In this document: positions 22,012-34,396 of the stretch, one piece after another
Position numbering within the stretch: position 1 is the first letter of the stretch
Layout of the letters: every line of letters begins with the position of its first letter
NCBI GenBank assembly: GCA_030998225.1
Contig: JAPYXD010000045.1
Location: 248,001 to 312,000, forward strand
Reading direction: 5' to 3'
Source of the DNA: Diplolepis rosae
Lineage: Eukaryota > Arthropoda > Insecta > Hymenoptera > Diplolepididae
Length of the DNA stretch: 64,000 bases
Program-made: the position numbers and the translations under genes
Notes under the pieces: generated by a model
Told to the model about the DNA's origin: nothing
Databases searched by the model: none
The model's input: only the letters and a program-made list of their open reading frames with translations

Positions 22012-23768
22012 GGGAATTTGCTAGCAAAAAAATTATGCAATTTTATAAATGCAATCTAAAGTTTATATTAAATAAAAAATAATTACAATAGCGTTTTATT
22101 TTTACTCATTAATTGTGGATTTGCGGTGGATTCAATGATAATGAGCGTTTGAAACGGACCGCTTTGGCGGTCAAGCGTCTCTGACGTCAAACCGTTGTAT
22201 TGTCGTATTGGCAACATGCAAACCAAGTGCAAGTGAAGTTCTAAATAATAAATAAATTGGTTTATTTAGTTAAAAATGCCTCCTAAGGTGGATAGTAGCT
22301 TCGTAAAAGCAGACTCGGGAAGTCTTCCAAAAATTTCTATGTTTATGATGTTGAAATATTTTACACCTAACCCTAAATATGCCGCACCAGAAATCCGTGG
22401 TGTCAAAGCCACTTTGTAAGTAAAAGTTACACATTATAATTATTCTACTCTGTCAATTCAAATAAAAGAAAAAACTACTAATTAATGATAATGAAAAATC
22501 ACTCATGTATAAGTTAATGTATCTAGTACATAGTTGAATTATTGTTACGTTATTAAAGAAGATGGGTATATTATTGGTAAAATGTATGATATAAATATAA
22601 ATTAATTCGTTTGAATGATTTATAAATAATTAATTATTCGTCATTATAAATATTAGTTCATTTGTTTCTTAATTTAATTAGTTCTAATGACATGAATTAT
22701 TTGTTAACTGCTTGAATTTTTAATATTTAAATAGTATAATATCCAATAAAGTTTCATTGAGAGAGTGGTAGTCGTTAAGTTTACCATTATAATGATAAAA
22801 TTTCCAAAATTGCTCTTTTCCGGTTGAGTTTAACAAAAGCAGGTCGAAGAGTTGGAGTTTCCTTATTACTACGATGTTTTTGGCAGTCGAAAAAATGCGG
22901 AAAAACACCTTTTTTAATCTGTATTGGTTTCCCAGTTAAAGAGTACTTTACGTAATTTTCCATATCCTCTTTTAACTGAAATAATTCATTCACGTAATTA
23001 TTATTTCATAATTTATAAATTAATTTAACCGCATTATTATTGTAAAATTTTTTCGAAGCTACAACGTGAAAACTCTTTATTGAAAAATTTGAAAACAGTA
23101 ATAACAGCAAGTTCTATGTTTAACATTTTTAATTTGTATCACATAAATTTATGATCATGATTTTCTCTATAAAACCTGCTCCTTAGACGTAAAGTAATAA
23201 CTTTTTAAATCATATTATTATTTACACATCGACAAATTCAGGTTAGATTTTTTTTACTGCTATAATTATAAATATAAATAAATCTATATCTTTTTTCAAT
23301 TACAGTTTATTTACAGATAAGATAATATTATGAACAAAAGAAGAAACTATACTTACGTCAAAATGATCTTGACAGCAGAACATGTTACTATTTCCTGGCA
23401 TATCTCGCCGTTGTGCACTTTCAAACCATTTATTTCGCACAATCGGATTTACCGGAACCGGAAAAAAAATTTTATCGGGTGTCTTGGTTGTCGAATTATG
23501 ACACTCATCGACAAAACACCATTTACAAGCCGTTTTTTCGACATTTTATACAATTTTCAATTGGTCTTCTATACAACGATGTGACGTCACCGTATCATCG
23601 GAAGCATTCGGCTGTTTCCGAAATGTTTTCGGAAAATTTAAAATGTACACTTTTCAAACGCTCATTAATAAATTATTATTAACTAAAAAATTCAGAAAAA
23701 AATTTTGTATGCAAAAGTGACCCCCAAATTTCATTTTTTCATCACAAAAAAAAAATGTGCAAATTCCC
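22012..23768. mobile_element. DNA transposon 'X' copy 2, both termini present
   Basis: It starts GGGAATTTGC and ends GCAAATTCCC. The internal sequence aligns with the two halves of copy 1 at 8,122-8,565 and 12,679-13,115. It contains a likely first coding exon (22,276-22,415, plus strand) and a minus-strand frame at 22,787-22,993 with IKKGVFPHFFDCQKH, which resembles the residues following a THAP domain. No complete transposase is present. I see no clear target duplication. The family is not identified. Confidence 0.6.
22276..22415 (+). pseudogene. First coding exon of transposon X protein
   Basis: ATG at 22,276 opens a frame that ends at an ACTTT|GTAAGT donor at 22,416. The product begins MPPKVDSSFVKADSGSLPK and contains YAAPEIRGVKATL. 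The same exon, with a lost ATG, is conserved at about 8,410-8,540 in copy 1, so the sequence was spread by transposition. I do not recognise the family. No full downstream exon is seen. Confidence 0.45.
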
Positions 23769-23967
23769 AAATTGAGATAACCAAGTTGACGTCACAGGCC
23801 ATGTGGTAGGGATAGACTGTAAGTTAGGTTGGTCTTGGACGAAAGAAATATATGGGAATCATTGGGAAATTGATGAAACAAAATTTTCTAGCGTAACAGT
23901 AAGTCATAAAGTTATTAATAATTATATTTTTCAAGTGCAAAATTAATTTCCGACTATTTTGAGTACC

Positions 23968-24192
23968 TTTTTGTCGCTTGCCATTCTTTTAATTTTTTAA
24001 TATAAAATAAAATGTCATAAATTTGGAGGTTATGATGACCTTTTGTATTGAAGGATTTGAAGAATGTATCGATAAGCATGTTTTAGTTTTCAACACATTC
24101 TTCAAATCCTTCAAAACAAACGGTCATCATAACCTACAAATTTATGACATTTCATTTTATATTAAAAAATTAAAAGAATGACAAGCGAAAAA
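23968..24192. mobile_element. Foldback MITE with about 95-bp perfect arms
   Basis: ATGTCATAAATTTGGAGG in the left arm faces CCTACAAATTTATGACAT in the right arm. GAAGGATTTGAAGAATGT faces ACATTCTTCAAATCCTTC. The loop is about 30 bp. The strong match suggests a young element or one kept intact by gene conversion. Confidence 0.75.
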
Positions 24193-24602
24193 AATAAGAA
24201 ATTGTATTTTTCTCGACTTCATGCAAAAGAGGCGCGAAATAGACGCAGAATTCAAAATTACGGAATATAACATTAAGAAAATTACACTTTTTTTCTATAT
24301 ACTTTGAAAAATATTGATCTGAAATAAGTATCTAAAAGATTTTGTGAAATTTTAAGATGATTTAAATACTTGAAAAATAATTTTTAATGAAATTTAAAGT
24401 CAATAAATGCTTAAAGATTCGAAACAAAATATCGATTTCAGCATTTTTTTTTGAATTATGTAGAGAATATTTTATAATAAGATATCATTCAAGATGAGAT
24501 ACAAGTTTCAAAAATGAAGGGTTTGGACATTTTTATAATAGGTAACACCTTTTCTATGAAAATTTCGATAAATAAATGTAAATGAAGTGTTTGATGATTT
24601 AA
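24193..24602. other. AT-rich, no gene
   Basis: No ORF or repeat is recognised between the two foldbacks. Confidence 0.5.
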
Positions 24603-24961
24603 GGCCATGGATCAACCAGATCACGTGACCAAATTCCTGTAAAAGTTCGTGTAAGATAACTTTTTTCTTTTACAAAATATCTTCCTGAAAATTTGGAAAA
24701 TACTACAGAACACGATAGAGAACGTCTGTCAACTTTGTATGAGTGAAAATTTTGCAAAAAATTTTACAGTTAACTGTAATTGCCGATAAGTTTTGGATTT
24801 TTTTTTCAAAATTTTTACTGAAAAGAAGTTAACAAACGTGCTTTATTATCTTTTGTTACGTTTCCCAAATTATCAGAAAGATACATTGTGAATTAAAAAA
24901 GTTATCTTACATGAACGAATAAATGTGTAATTTAGTCACGTGGTCCGGTTGATCCATGGCC
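24603..24961. mobile_element. TTAA-flanked MITE, GGCCATGGATCAACC ends
   Basis: The 359-bp element starts GGCCATGGATCAACC and ends with its complement, with TCACGTGACC/GGTCACGTGA-like sequence further in. It is flanked by TTAA at 24,599-24,602 and 24,962-24,965. TTAA duplications are made by piggyBac and Kolobok superfamilies. No coding capacity. Confidence 0.7.
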
Positions 24962-24965
24962 TTAA

Positions 24966-25480
24966 GGTAATTCATCCACAAAAATTAGTCTTCAGGCAAA
25001 AATATATCATTTTTTTTTTAAGAATAGCAATATTATTATTGAAGAGATCATTTGGAAGAAAAGAGATTAGTTTAAAGGAAGAAAATTTAAAACAAAAAAA
25101 AATAATGCATTTTACAAATTTTATTTTTACCCGGACTTGTTTTCTTATCTTATCATAAAAAATTCTAGTAAAAAAATTGCTGAATTTGGTAAAAACTTAT
25201 TCATTTTAGAAATATGGAAACGGCTAGGTTGTATTAAGTCTTTTTCCTGAAAAAACGATTCTTGATTTATTTGAATCACATCATTTTTTTTAAATTTGGT
25301 ATGAAGCGATAAGAAAAAAAGTCGGGGTAAAAATAAAATTTGTTAAATTTATTTTGTCTTATGCTTTAAATATTTTTCTTGGAAATTAATCTCTTTTCTT
25401 TGAAATGATCTCTCAATAATAATTTTTCTATTTTTGAAAGCAAAATTATCTTTTTTTACCTAAGATCTAATTTTTGAAAA
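24966..25480. mobile_element. Degenerate foldback of the TTAA/GGTA family
   Basis: It begins immediately after the TTAA of the previous MITE. TTATTATTGAAGAGATCATTT in the left half faces AAATGATCTCTCAATAATAA in the right. It is related to the better copies at 31,200 and 37,268 (shared AATAGCAATATTATTATTGA). The right terminus is lost. Confidence 0.55.
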
Positions 25481-28062
25481 TAAACTACGAAGAAAGTACA
25501 TAAATTATATCTGAATTCGCAATATGAATTTACACCTTAAATTATTTTGGTATGGTGCTAATTCTATAAAACTTTACTTCTTAAACTTTTATAGAGTAAA
25601 ATACTTTGAATACAATTTTTTGAAGTATGAAATATCTTATACATATGGCAATTTCAATAGATGAATGTAAATGAAGTGTTTGCTGATTTAAGAAAATACA
25701 TAAATTATATGTAACTTTACACCTCAAACTTTTCTTGATATGAAGCTAAGTCGACAAACCTTTACTAAAAAATAAAATACATTGAATGTTACGTACGAAT
25801 AATTAAATTTATTATAATAAAAATATTAAATTCGATTATACGCCCGCTTGAGGCTCCAAACTGCCAAATTTCAATTTAGGAAATTATAAATTAAATAAAC
25901 CAAAATTTGTTTTTAATCTGGGATCGTATTTGCCCTCTCCTCTGACTGAGGGGGCTATACCCTGCTTTTAAGAAAACCCTCTTTGATTTTTGGAAAAGAA
26001 AACTTGAATACAGGAAGATTTCCAGTTTTAGTGTTTAATTTCCGTATAAAAAGGATATACAAATAAATACATATATTGGAACGATACCTTACTACTAGTT
26101 TTCCTTACATCTACCAGTCCCAGGAGAGTGCGAGAGAGAGGGAGAGATTTTTCCCTTAGTTCCTGATTCGTCCTAGACTGGGCAATGGTTTTCTGTTGAG
26201 TGTTGCTCAAAATCACACTTTGTCCGATTTGCGAGTCGCGCATAGCACACGCGCACACAAATATTGTTTTTGCCACTTTCTATTAGGCTTAATAAGAGAA
26301 AATAACGGTTGGCTTTTAACCAGAAAAGGGTTGAGTGCTTTTAAACTCGCCCTTTTCGCCGCTAGAATTTTCCTATTAAATCTAATTACAATATTTTATG
26401 AAAAATTATCACTACCGTTTTGAGATTCGGTAGTATTAATTTTTCCGCGATTTCGCGCACCTTTTTGCCGTTTTTTTATTAAACGAATTGGACTTTAAAA
26501 ATAGCCCGCCGAAGAAAGAATTTAATTCTGTTGCTTCTGTCCAGATGAAGTCTTGTGTCTTTTACGTCCGCCCGACACGATTCCAAAAATATAATTTCGT
26601 TAGAAAGAGTTTTACGGGTTCAATCAACTAACGAGGATCTAGGAACTGTCGATCTGGGCCGCAGACGGGCAAAGTAGAGAAAATATATTCTCTACTATTC
26701 AAGTAGTTCCGGTTAGTACCGGGTTGCTTGGGTAACTGCGAATTTGATTTTGCCTTGATCCGTTTTACTAGTTTATCGCGAGGTGAGCATGGTAGGGTTT
26801 TTTGATGATTAAGGAATTAATGATTGGACAGAGGTAATAATGGCAGGGAGGATTTAGGAATTTGCACAAGTGCTGATGTGGTTATTGCGCCATTTGCTGA
26901 TTTCTAGAATGCAATTATTTCTCCCCTCTTTCTATTCCTATCGTGAAAAAGGAAATGTGCTCATCAATTTTTAGTATTTGATGCATGGTCATCAAATTGT
27001 AGAAACAATTTTAGTTTCCAATATATTTCAGAGTAAATCGAAATATATATATTTAATTAGTCTAGGCTTATAATCTTTAAGTGGACTAAAGCTTTGACAT
27101 AATTATTTAAGTATTCAGATGAGCGTTGGGTTTTAGTTACAAAAAGCACGTGGCTTTTGTGGCGGGAGATCAGCTGACTAAAGCATTTGAGCAAGGATAG
27201 GTGTGTGAGGAGGAGATGCAATTATGAGATGAATGCTAGCCTCGCGATGCACAGCAGAGCGCATCAAGATTTTCTAAAAGAGACAAGTATATTAGGCATG
27301 TGCATAGGCGAACGAAAGGAGGAATTGACAAACGGCAGAAAGCTGTGGCGATAAACAGTGCATGGGTGTACGTGTACTAGATATCTCTCTCTCTCTCCTT
27401 CGTTCTCTTTTTCCTCTTCTATTCGTACATTCTATCGTGAGTCTGCTATTGCTTATTCTTTTTCCTATTCTATTCTTTCTCCGCTCATCCTAGTTTTTAT
27501 ATCCTCGATCTCACCTTACACTCATTCTTCGCTTTTCTCTTATTTCATACTTTTTAGATCATAGCGATTGAGTGCCTATGCACTCTCGCTATCAATTAAT
27601 CTAGATTATAAAACATTAATGCATCTAAAAAACAAAAGGGGGAAATAGTATTATTTTTAAAAGTTTTATTCAAACTTTTAAAGTTTAATTTAAATGTATT
27701 TAAATAACTAGAATATGAATTACTCTACGTCTCAAGACCAGCTCGCATGACCAAAAATGCTGAATTGCATTAGCCACTGGAATGCAATCAGGTTACGAAC
27801 GTTCAAAAGTGTGCAGTTCATTCACTTTTAAAGCAATTGATATTTCATAAATTAGATTTTGTATACTAATAAAAACTTTTTCCAACAAAATATTGCGCAC
27901 TTTGGACCGCCCGTAACAAACCACACCGGAATTTTTAGTGTTTTCGTCCCCGACAAACAAGGGTGGTCTAGAGACGAGTACGGATAAGAATAAGGAATGA
28001 TAGCCTTATGTTGTTCAGATGCAGTCGTTTCTTTTCATCAAGCTGTGAGAGAATTTACAATG
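25481..28062. other. Low-information stretch without a firm gene
   Basis: No conserved ORF. GC is higher at 26,450-26,800. A TC microsatellite lies at about 27,384-27,400. The ends TGTTACG (25,797) and CGTAACA (27,918) mimic LTR termini and might bound a solo LTR of about 2.1 kb, but the flanking 4-mers do not match (TGAA and AACC). Confidence 0.3.
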
Positions 28063-29099
28063 TCTAGGCGTTGAGTGAAGATAGGTATAGAGGAGACATC
28101 CAGGGCGATTGAATGGTCCAAACCTTGCGGGGAAAGACGCCAGGGGTAGGTAAAGTTCCGGAACCAACCACGGGGATCGACACTTTCGAAAGTCAACAAA
28201 ATCTCACGGATAAGAAGTAAGTTGTAGGAGTAAGGACCAAACTTGTGTTGGTGAGTCTGCTGTATTCATGATGGGTCAGGTAGTCCTCGTCGATTCAACC
28301 CTAGCTTGTCGACAGAATTTCACAAAATAGCTTTTTACCTCTTTTCCTTCTATTTCGCTCTTTACTAGTCTTTTCCTAAAATCGGATATATATATATCGG
28401 ATATATATATATATTTAAAAAAAATATATATATATAAAATTAAAATAGTAGATTGTATTAACCCTTGATTTAATTCATAATACTTCTAAAGCCAATGCAA
28501 ACGTACCAAGTATTATGAATTATATATATAAAATAATACATAAAAGAGTATACATAAAATATTTTATATTATAATTTTTATAATATAATATATATTTATT
28601 TTATATATATATGTATATAATATTATGTATTATATTATATTTTATATTATAAATTTTATAATATAATATATATAAAATATTTTATATTATAAATTTTGTA
28701 TTATAATATATAAAAGAATATATATAAATATTAAATTTATATAAATAAACCACGTATTAAAATCAACCATTTTTTTTGTTGAAATTTATTACATATTTAT
28801 TAACAAATTGTTTTCAATATTCTTTCATTATCTTGATTACAATACTGAAGACATATAGACAATGGAAATTAATTATCAATGATGATATTTTGAAAGTTTA
28901 ATATTCATACAATATAATTTTCGTTTATACAATACGGTTACAAAGTTAATATTATTCTCTATAGGGATACAATATTAATAGCTTTTTTAAAAAAATTTAC
29001 AATTCTGAGAAAAATTAAAATTGAAACAAAGTATTGCTCTTAATATATAATAATTTGTTAGAGAATGTAAATGACCAGCTTCAGATCTGAAGTTATTTT

Positions 29100-30117
29100 A
29101 TAGACTTTGACAGTAAGAAAGGCGAAAGGGCTCTCTTGCGACTACTTAGCAGTTACTGTAAAGCAGCAATGTAATTATAAAAAACCATCTCTTCGATCGT
29201 CATCTTTTCAGATTATAAATCTCAAATGCACCTACCTGCAGGTGCAAAGTATAGGCGTTATGCAAGAATTTTTACAAAGAATTTATAAAATCTTAACTTA
29301 GTTTTCAGATCTACAGAATTATGACACGAAAGAACATTATTATTTGTACGAATACATCAATATTTTTCTTTAAATTTCAAACTAAATCCTGTAAATTATC
29401 TGACTTATTTCAATCAATTCAATGGAATTTAATCAATAGAATATATTCAATAAAAAATAAATGAATTTCCTTCTACTTCGTTCTTCACTTGTCTTTTTCT
29501 AATATAGGATTTATATTTTGAACAAATAAAGAAATTCACAATTTTTTTGGAAGTTATTACATATTACAAACCAAAAATAAAAAATGAATCATTTTAACTT
29601 CATTACTTCTTTACTATAGATTAATTGAAATGATTTTTCTCTGTTTAAGTAATAAAAAAACATTTTTAATCGTAATTAAAAATTGCTGGGGACTCAAATA
29701 ATTGATTTACGTAAATTCTGTCATTTATTTTTTATTGAATAAATTCTATTTATTAAATTCCATTGAATCGACTACATTAAGACAGATAATTTACAGGAAC
29801 TAGTTTGCAATCAAATTTTTTTAAATCCAAAGAAAAATATTGATGCATTCGTACAAATAACAATATTCTTTCATGTCATAATTCTGTAGATCTAGAAACT
29901 AAGTCAAGATTTTATTGATCCTCTGTAAAAATCTGTTTATAACGCCTACACTTTGCACCTGCAAGTGCTTGGATTTGATATTTATAATCTGAAGGGATGA
30001 CGATCGTCGAGATGGTTCTTTACAATTACGATACTGCCTTCCAGAAACTATGAAACTGTAAACCAGTAGTAAAGAAGCCTTTTTGTCTATCTTACTGTCA
30101 AAGTCTACAAAATAACT
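29100..30117. repeat. Inner inverted pair beside the transposase-like ORF
   Basis: Arms 29,100-29,480 (plus) and 29,690-30,117 (minus) share a frame whose products end LQVQSIGVMQEFLQRIYKIL and LQVQSVGVINRFLQRINKIL. The protein similarity between arms exceeds what noncoding drift would keep, so both arms derive from a coding exon. The minus arm also preserves DFDSKIDKKASLLLV. The function of that exon is not recognised; a P-element-like transposase segment is one possibility. Confidence 0.5.
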
Positions 30118-30205
30118 TTTATTTAGAAGGCCAAGAAAAATACCTGAATTTTTCAATCATAAAAATTACGGTAATAATCCCACTGCAACTCAATTTCGAC
30201 AAAAT

Positions 30206-31153
30206 TTGCAATACGTTGTAATGAATCGTCTTCTAACTCCTCCGACATCTGCAAATTGTGAAATAGATGACGATGAACAATTATTTGTCAGTGCTGGTAG
30301 ATTAAATGAATCATTTGACTATAAAATTTCTAACAGTAATAATTATTCTACACAAGAAACACCTTCGTATGATAACTGTAAAACTGATGTTATCAACGTT
30401 GTAGACACAGCCATAGACACTGACGACGATGATGAATTTGAACAGGACATTATTAACGAAACAGTTACTGAGACCGATAACGAACATGAAGACATCAAAG
30501 ATAATCTAGAAGAATTGGAAAGCATCCTAAATTGTTGTAAAATAGTGACACTGCAAGATAATGCAATTTCTTACTTTGCAGGATTTTCTGTTTCTGCACT
30601 TAGGAAACGATTTCAGGACTGTAAAGAGTGTCTTTTAACTCTTGTTGATAGTAGTAAACAAATAAAGTTCGGACATCAGTTACTTACGCACTTTAAAGCT
30701 TATCCAACGAAAGATGATTCTGGTGATATATTTTCCACGGGAAATCTGACAGTAGTTACCGAAGAGTATCGAAAAGTCTGTGAATTGCAGTTAAATGCTT
30801 TGGCTGAAAGATATGCTTATGTGCGTTCAGATTACGGTCAAATTGAAAAATTGGAAAAGTATATTATACAAAAAACTAATGAAAAATATCCTACATGGTT
30901 TCAGACAGCTTGCAAAAAGCACAGACTTTTCTTACTTCGAAAACTAGTTGTCTCGAGGGTATCTCGTGGTTTGAAATGGGAATCTATAGACAAGAGGCAA
31001 ACGAAAAAAAGATCGCGCAAGCCTTTAAAGAGTAATGACCCTCGCTTAAAAAACACTGCCACGAATAAGCATGAAGCTGAAGCTAGACTTTTTTTTGCTG
31101 TAGTGTTCAAATATTTCTTAAAAATAATAACAACTTCTAGTAAAAACGCGTAA
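30206..31153 (+). CDS. 315-aa transposase C-terminal-like protein (THAP/P-element type?)
   Basis: The frame is open for 315 codons. Residues 1-115 are acidic and Asn/Asp-rich (AIDTDDDDEFEQDI). Around 120-160 the motif NAISYFAGFSVSALRKRF is followed by CKECLLTLVD, which resembles the YVAGYVxxKL...CxxC signature near the C-terminus of transposases associated with THAP domains. Then comes GNLTVVTEEYRKVCELQLN. The C-terminal 60 residues are basic (KRQTKKRSRKPLK), possibly nuclear localisation. The upstream catalytic DDE region is missing, so it is either a terminal exon or a truncated relic. It lies between the arms of a long inverted-repeat element. The assignment is by motif shape only. Confidence 0.45.
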   Translation: MQYVVMNRLLTPPTSANCEIDDDEQLFVSAGRLNESFDYKISNSNNYSTQETPSYDNCKTDVINVVDTAIDTDDDDEFEQDIINETVTETDNEHEDIKDNLEELESILNCCKIVTLQDNAISYFAGFSVSALRKRFQDCKECLLTLVDSSKQIKFGHQLLTHFKAYPTKDDSGDIFSTGNLTVVTEEYRKVCELQLNALAERYAYVRSDYGQIEKLEKYIIQKTNEKYPTWFQTACKKHRLFLLRKLVVSRVSRGLKWESIDKRQTKKRSRKPLKSNDPRLKNTATNKHEAEARLFFAVVFKYFLKIITTSSKNA

Positions 31154-31199
31154 AAAAACCTTTAGAGTAAAAAATTGAAATGTAGCTAATCACTATTAA

Positions 31200-31625
31200 G
31201 GTAGTACGATCACGAAAATTAAACCTCAGGCAAAAATAGATAATTTTGCTTTCAGGAATAGCAATATTATTATTGAAGGGCTAATTTGAAAGAGACAAGA
31301 TTATTTTTCATGAAAAAAATTTGAAACACAAAAAAATAATGTTATTAATAAATTTTATTTTTGACCCAACTTTTTTTCTTATCACTTGTTACCAAATTTT
31401 AAAAAATTATGCGATTCTAATAAATCACGGTTCATGTTTTTAGAAAAAAGATTCTCTACAACTTGACCGTTTCCTATTTCTGAAATTGAATTAATTATTA
31501 TCAAATACAGCAATTTGGTTATATAAATTTTGTTTTGAAAAACTGTTTTTTTATAATTTCAGCCATTAAAGAATTCATTTTCAAAAATCTGAAACGGTCA
31601 AGTTGTAGACAATCTTTTTTCTCTA
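31200..31625. mobile_element. Left part of a TTAA/GGTAGTACG element
   Basis: TTAA at 31,196-31,199 is followed by GGTAGTACGATCACGAAAAT, as in the complete element at 37,268. The match runs to GGTCAAGTTGTAGACAATCT, near 31,620, where arm sequence of the host element resumes. The right terminus is missing. Confidence 0.65.
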
Positions 31626-32083
31626 ACATTCTGTAACAAATTATTATATATTAAGAGCAATACTTTGTTTTAATTTTAATTTCTCTAAGAATTGTAAATT
31701 TCTTTCAAAAAGCAATTATTATTGTATCCCTATAGAGAATAATATTAACTTTGTAACCGTATTGTATAAACGAAAATTATATTGTATGAATATTAAACTT
31801 TCAAAATATCATCATTGATAATTAATTTCCATTGTCTATATGTCTTCAGTATTGTAATCAAGATAATGAAAGAATATTGAAAACAATTTGTTAATAAATA
31901 TGTAATAAATTTCATAAAAAAAAAATTGTTAATTTTAATACATGGTTTATTTATATATATTTAATATTTATATATATTATTGTATATATTATAATACAAA
32001 ATTTATAATATAAAATATTATATACTTTTAATAATATATATTATATTATAAAATTTATAATATAAAATATAATATAATACATA

Positions 32084-32128
<45 letters not shown>

Positions 32129-32845
32129 AAATATTTTATATATACTTTTTTACTTCTTTCCTTTCTTACTGTCAAAGTCTATAAAACAACTTCAGATCTG
32201 AAGCTGAACATTTACATTCTCTAACAAATTATTATATATTAAGAGCAATACTTTGTTTTAGTTTTAATTTTTCTACGAATTGTAAATTTTTTCAAAAAAT
32301 CAATTTTTATTGTATCCCTATAGAGAATAATATTAACTTTGTAACCGTATTGTATAAACGAAAATTATATTGTATGAAAATTAAACTTTCAAAATATCAT
32401 CATTGATAATTTATTTCCATTGTCTATGTCTTCAGTATTATAATCTAGATAATGAAAGAATATTGAAAACAATTTGTCAATAAATATGTAATAAATTTCA
32501 ACAAAAAAAATGGTTGATTTTAATACGTGGTTTATTTATATAAATTTAATATTTATATATATTCTTTTATATATTATTTTATAAAAATTATAATATAAAA
32601 TATTTTATGTATACTCTTTTATGTATTATTTTATATATATAATTCATAATACTTGGTACGTTTGCATTGGTCCTTACTCCTACAACTTACTTCTTATCCG
32701 TGAGATTTTGTTGACTTTCGAAAGTGTCGATCCCCGTGGTTGGTTCCGGAACTTTACCTACCCCTGGCGTCTTTCCCCGCAAGGTTTGGACCATTCAATC
32801 GCCCTGGATGTCTCCTCTATACCTATCTTCACTCAACGGTCTAGG

Positions 32846-33329
32846 TTTGTAGTATAGTAGATAAGAAAAAAAACGTCCTAGTCTAACAGTTCCATTTCCT
32901 AAAGAAAAACAATATAATCAAAATATTTTTAGAAATTCTTTTCTGGATTTTATCTTGGGGTTGAACAGAATTAAAAAAAGTCATGTAATTTTTATAATAT
33001 GTAGCTTTTTCAAGAAGTTTTTAAAAATCGATGTATATCATATATTAATAAATTTAGAAATTTTTATCAAAATATTGATAGTTTGGATTTTTTGAATTCT
33101 TCAAATGAATGTAGTACAATCATCATTTGAAATTTGATGATTTTTCATTACCATCTTTGATTCTAGAGCAGAATCTAGCAGAAAAATTCCAAAAACATCT
33201 TAATTAGTTAGAAAAATACTATGAAAACTTACCTTTGAAATGAGACTACAGACTTTTCACAATGTTAATTAATTTTAGAGTTATTAATATTATTAAGAAA
33301 GATCTAAATTTGATGTCTTTTAGATTCTC
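32846..33329. other. AT-rich, no gene
   Basis: Nothing is recognised between the long inverted-repeat element and the repeat at 33,330. Confidence 0.5.
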
Positions 33330-33830
33330 ATCATATGAGAATTAAGGTTTTGGTTTTATGTGAAAAATCATTTTCGGAATTTTCGTCAAATGTTTACGTT
33401 TTGAGATCCCCTGAGGCAGAAAAAACGGTTTTTACGAAAGTGGCTGTCTGTCTGTCTGCCTGCAGTAGTAATAGGTCATATACTCGATAACTCTGGATAG
33501 AAAAAAATTGTCGGATTAAATTGAGCTTTGGCATACATTATCGCAGCCGAAAAAGTAAGGACAAGTTCGTTAACCAGATACATCCGACAAAAATTGTTAA
33601 AATAGAAGCATTTTTTGTGTTTTTGAAAAAAAACTTTATGAAAAAATCAAAAATTTTAAGACTGGTTTCTGATAATTCTCGTAAATCTCTACTAATTATC
33701 CTCATAATATTTTGCAATTAAAATTAAATTAAAATAGTTACAGTATATTAAAACTTGAAAAAAGTCAATATCCATTTTCCAGTTAAATTATACGAGATAC
33801 GAATAAAAGTTATGATAAAAAATGGTTTAC
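33330..33830 (+). repeat. Dispersed repeat with short CTGT array
   Basis: Shared with 54,430-54,905 in inverted orientation: AACGAACTTGTCCTTACTTT there faces AAGTAAGGACAAGTTCGTTA here, and both contain a TCTG/CAGA microsatellite beside TTTTTACGAAAGTG. The pair flanks the LTR element region but belongs to separate insertions. The type is unknown. Confidence 0.6.
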
Positions 33831-34021
33831 TACATAAAGATCTACAACAGTAATAACTGTACAGTGACATTTTTGATGACATGTCTGTTATTATATTCAC
33901 CCAAAATTCACAGAATTTTTGTTAATTTCTCATTTTTTTGGCATTGGGTCAGCCTCTTTTTATTTTCTTCTATTAAAATTATCAATGCTACTTACGATAA
34001 GAAACGCAAAAAAAGAGAGAA

Positions 34022-34063
34022 GGCAAACGTTTCGGCCACAAATGGGGGCCCTCTTCAGTGCTA
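34022..34063 (-). ncRNA. Hammerhead-ribozyme-like motif, weak copy
   Basis: On the minus strand: GCA, CTGAAGA, a stem GGCC...GGCC, GAAA, CGTT, TGC. This fits the core CUGANGA...GAAA...NUH, with a 3-bp stem I (GCA/TGC) and a 4-bp stem II. The layout, including an extra G after the first core box, equals that of the stronger motif at 37,851. It is embedded in AT-rich sequence with no ORF. Confidence 0.4.
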
Positions 34064-34396
34064 TAAATTAAAAGATTAATTCAAAATGTTCGTAAAAGAT
34101 ATAAATGTATAAGAAGATAGTTAAAATAAGGATAATAATGAAACTCAAAAACTTATCTCATCGTTTGCAATTCAAAATGAAGAAGTCCAGTAAGCAACAA
34201 CACGAATTGGAAAAAATATGTAGAATTCACTGTATATAGAAAACCGGATAAAATGAACGAAAAACTCAGAAATTTGTGAACAACAGGCCGGAATTTTTGA
34301 ATCAATTTATATCAATAAAAATATTAATATTTCAATAAATTTTCAGGTTGAAATTATGAATATTAATCGAATTTACCATGGCATTATTTACACTGA

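Larger units (their letters stand above)
28063..32845. mobile_element. 4.8-kb element with very long inverted arms
   Basis: 28,063-29,130 and 32,145-32,845 are inverted copies. Near the ends AGACGCCAGGGGTAGGTAAA at 28,138 faces TTTACCTACCCCTGGCGTCT at 32,753, within a near-perfect block of about 180 bp. Inward lie AT microsatellites present in both arms, then GCTTCAGATCTGAAG. An extra partial copy of the right arm sits at 31,630-32,145. The interior carries a smaller inverted pair (29,100-30,117), a 315-codon ORF and a truncated TTAA-family element. A related end fragment occurs at 57,308-57,400. The superfamily is unclear. Confidence 0.65.

Noticed and set aside
25797..27918. Possible 2.1-kb solo LTR (TGTTACG ... 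CGTAACA)
   Set aside because: The flanking 4-mers TGAA and AACC do not match, and no second copy is in the window. Kept only as a note.
28387..28730. CRISPR-like or satellite array in TA-rich sequence
   Set aside because: Simple TA/AT microsatellite within transposon arms, without regular spacers.
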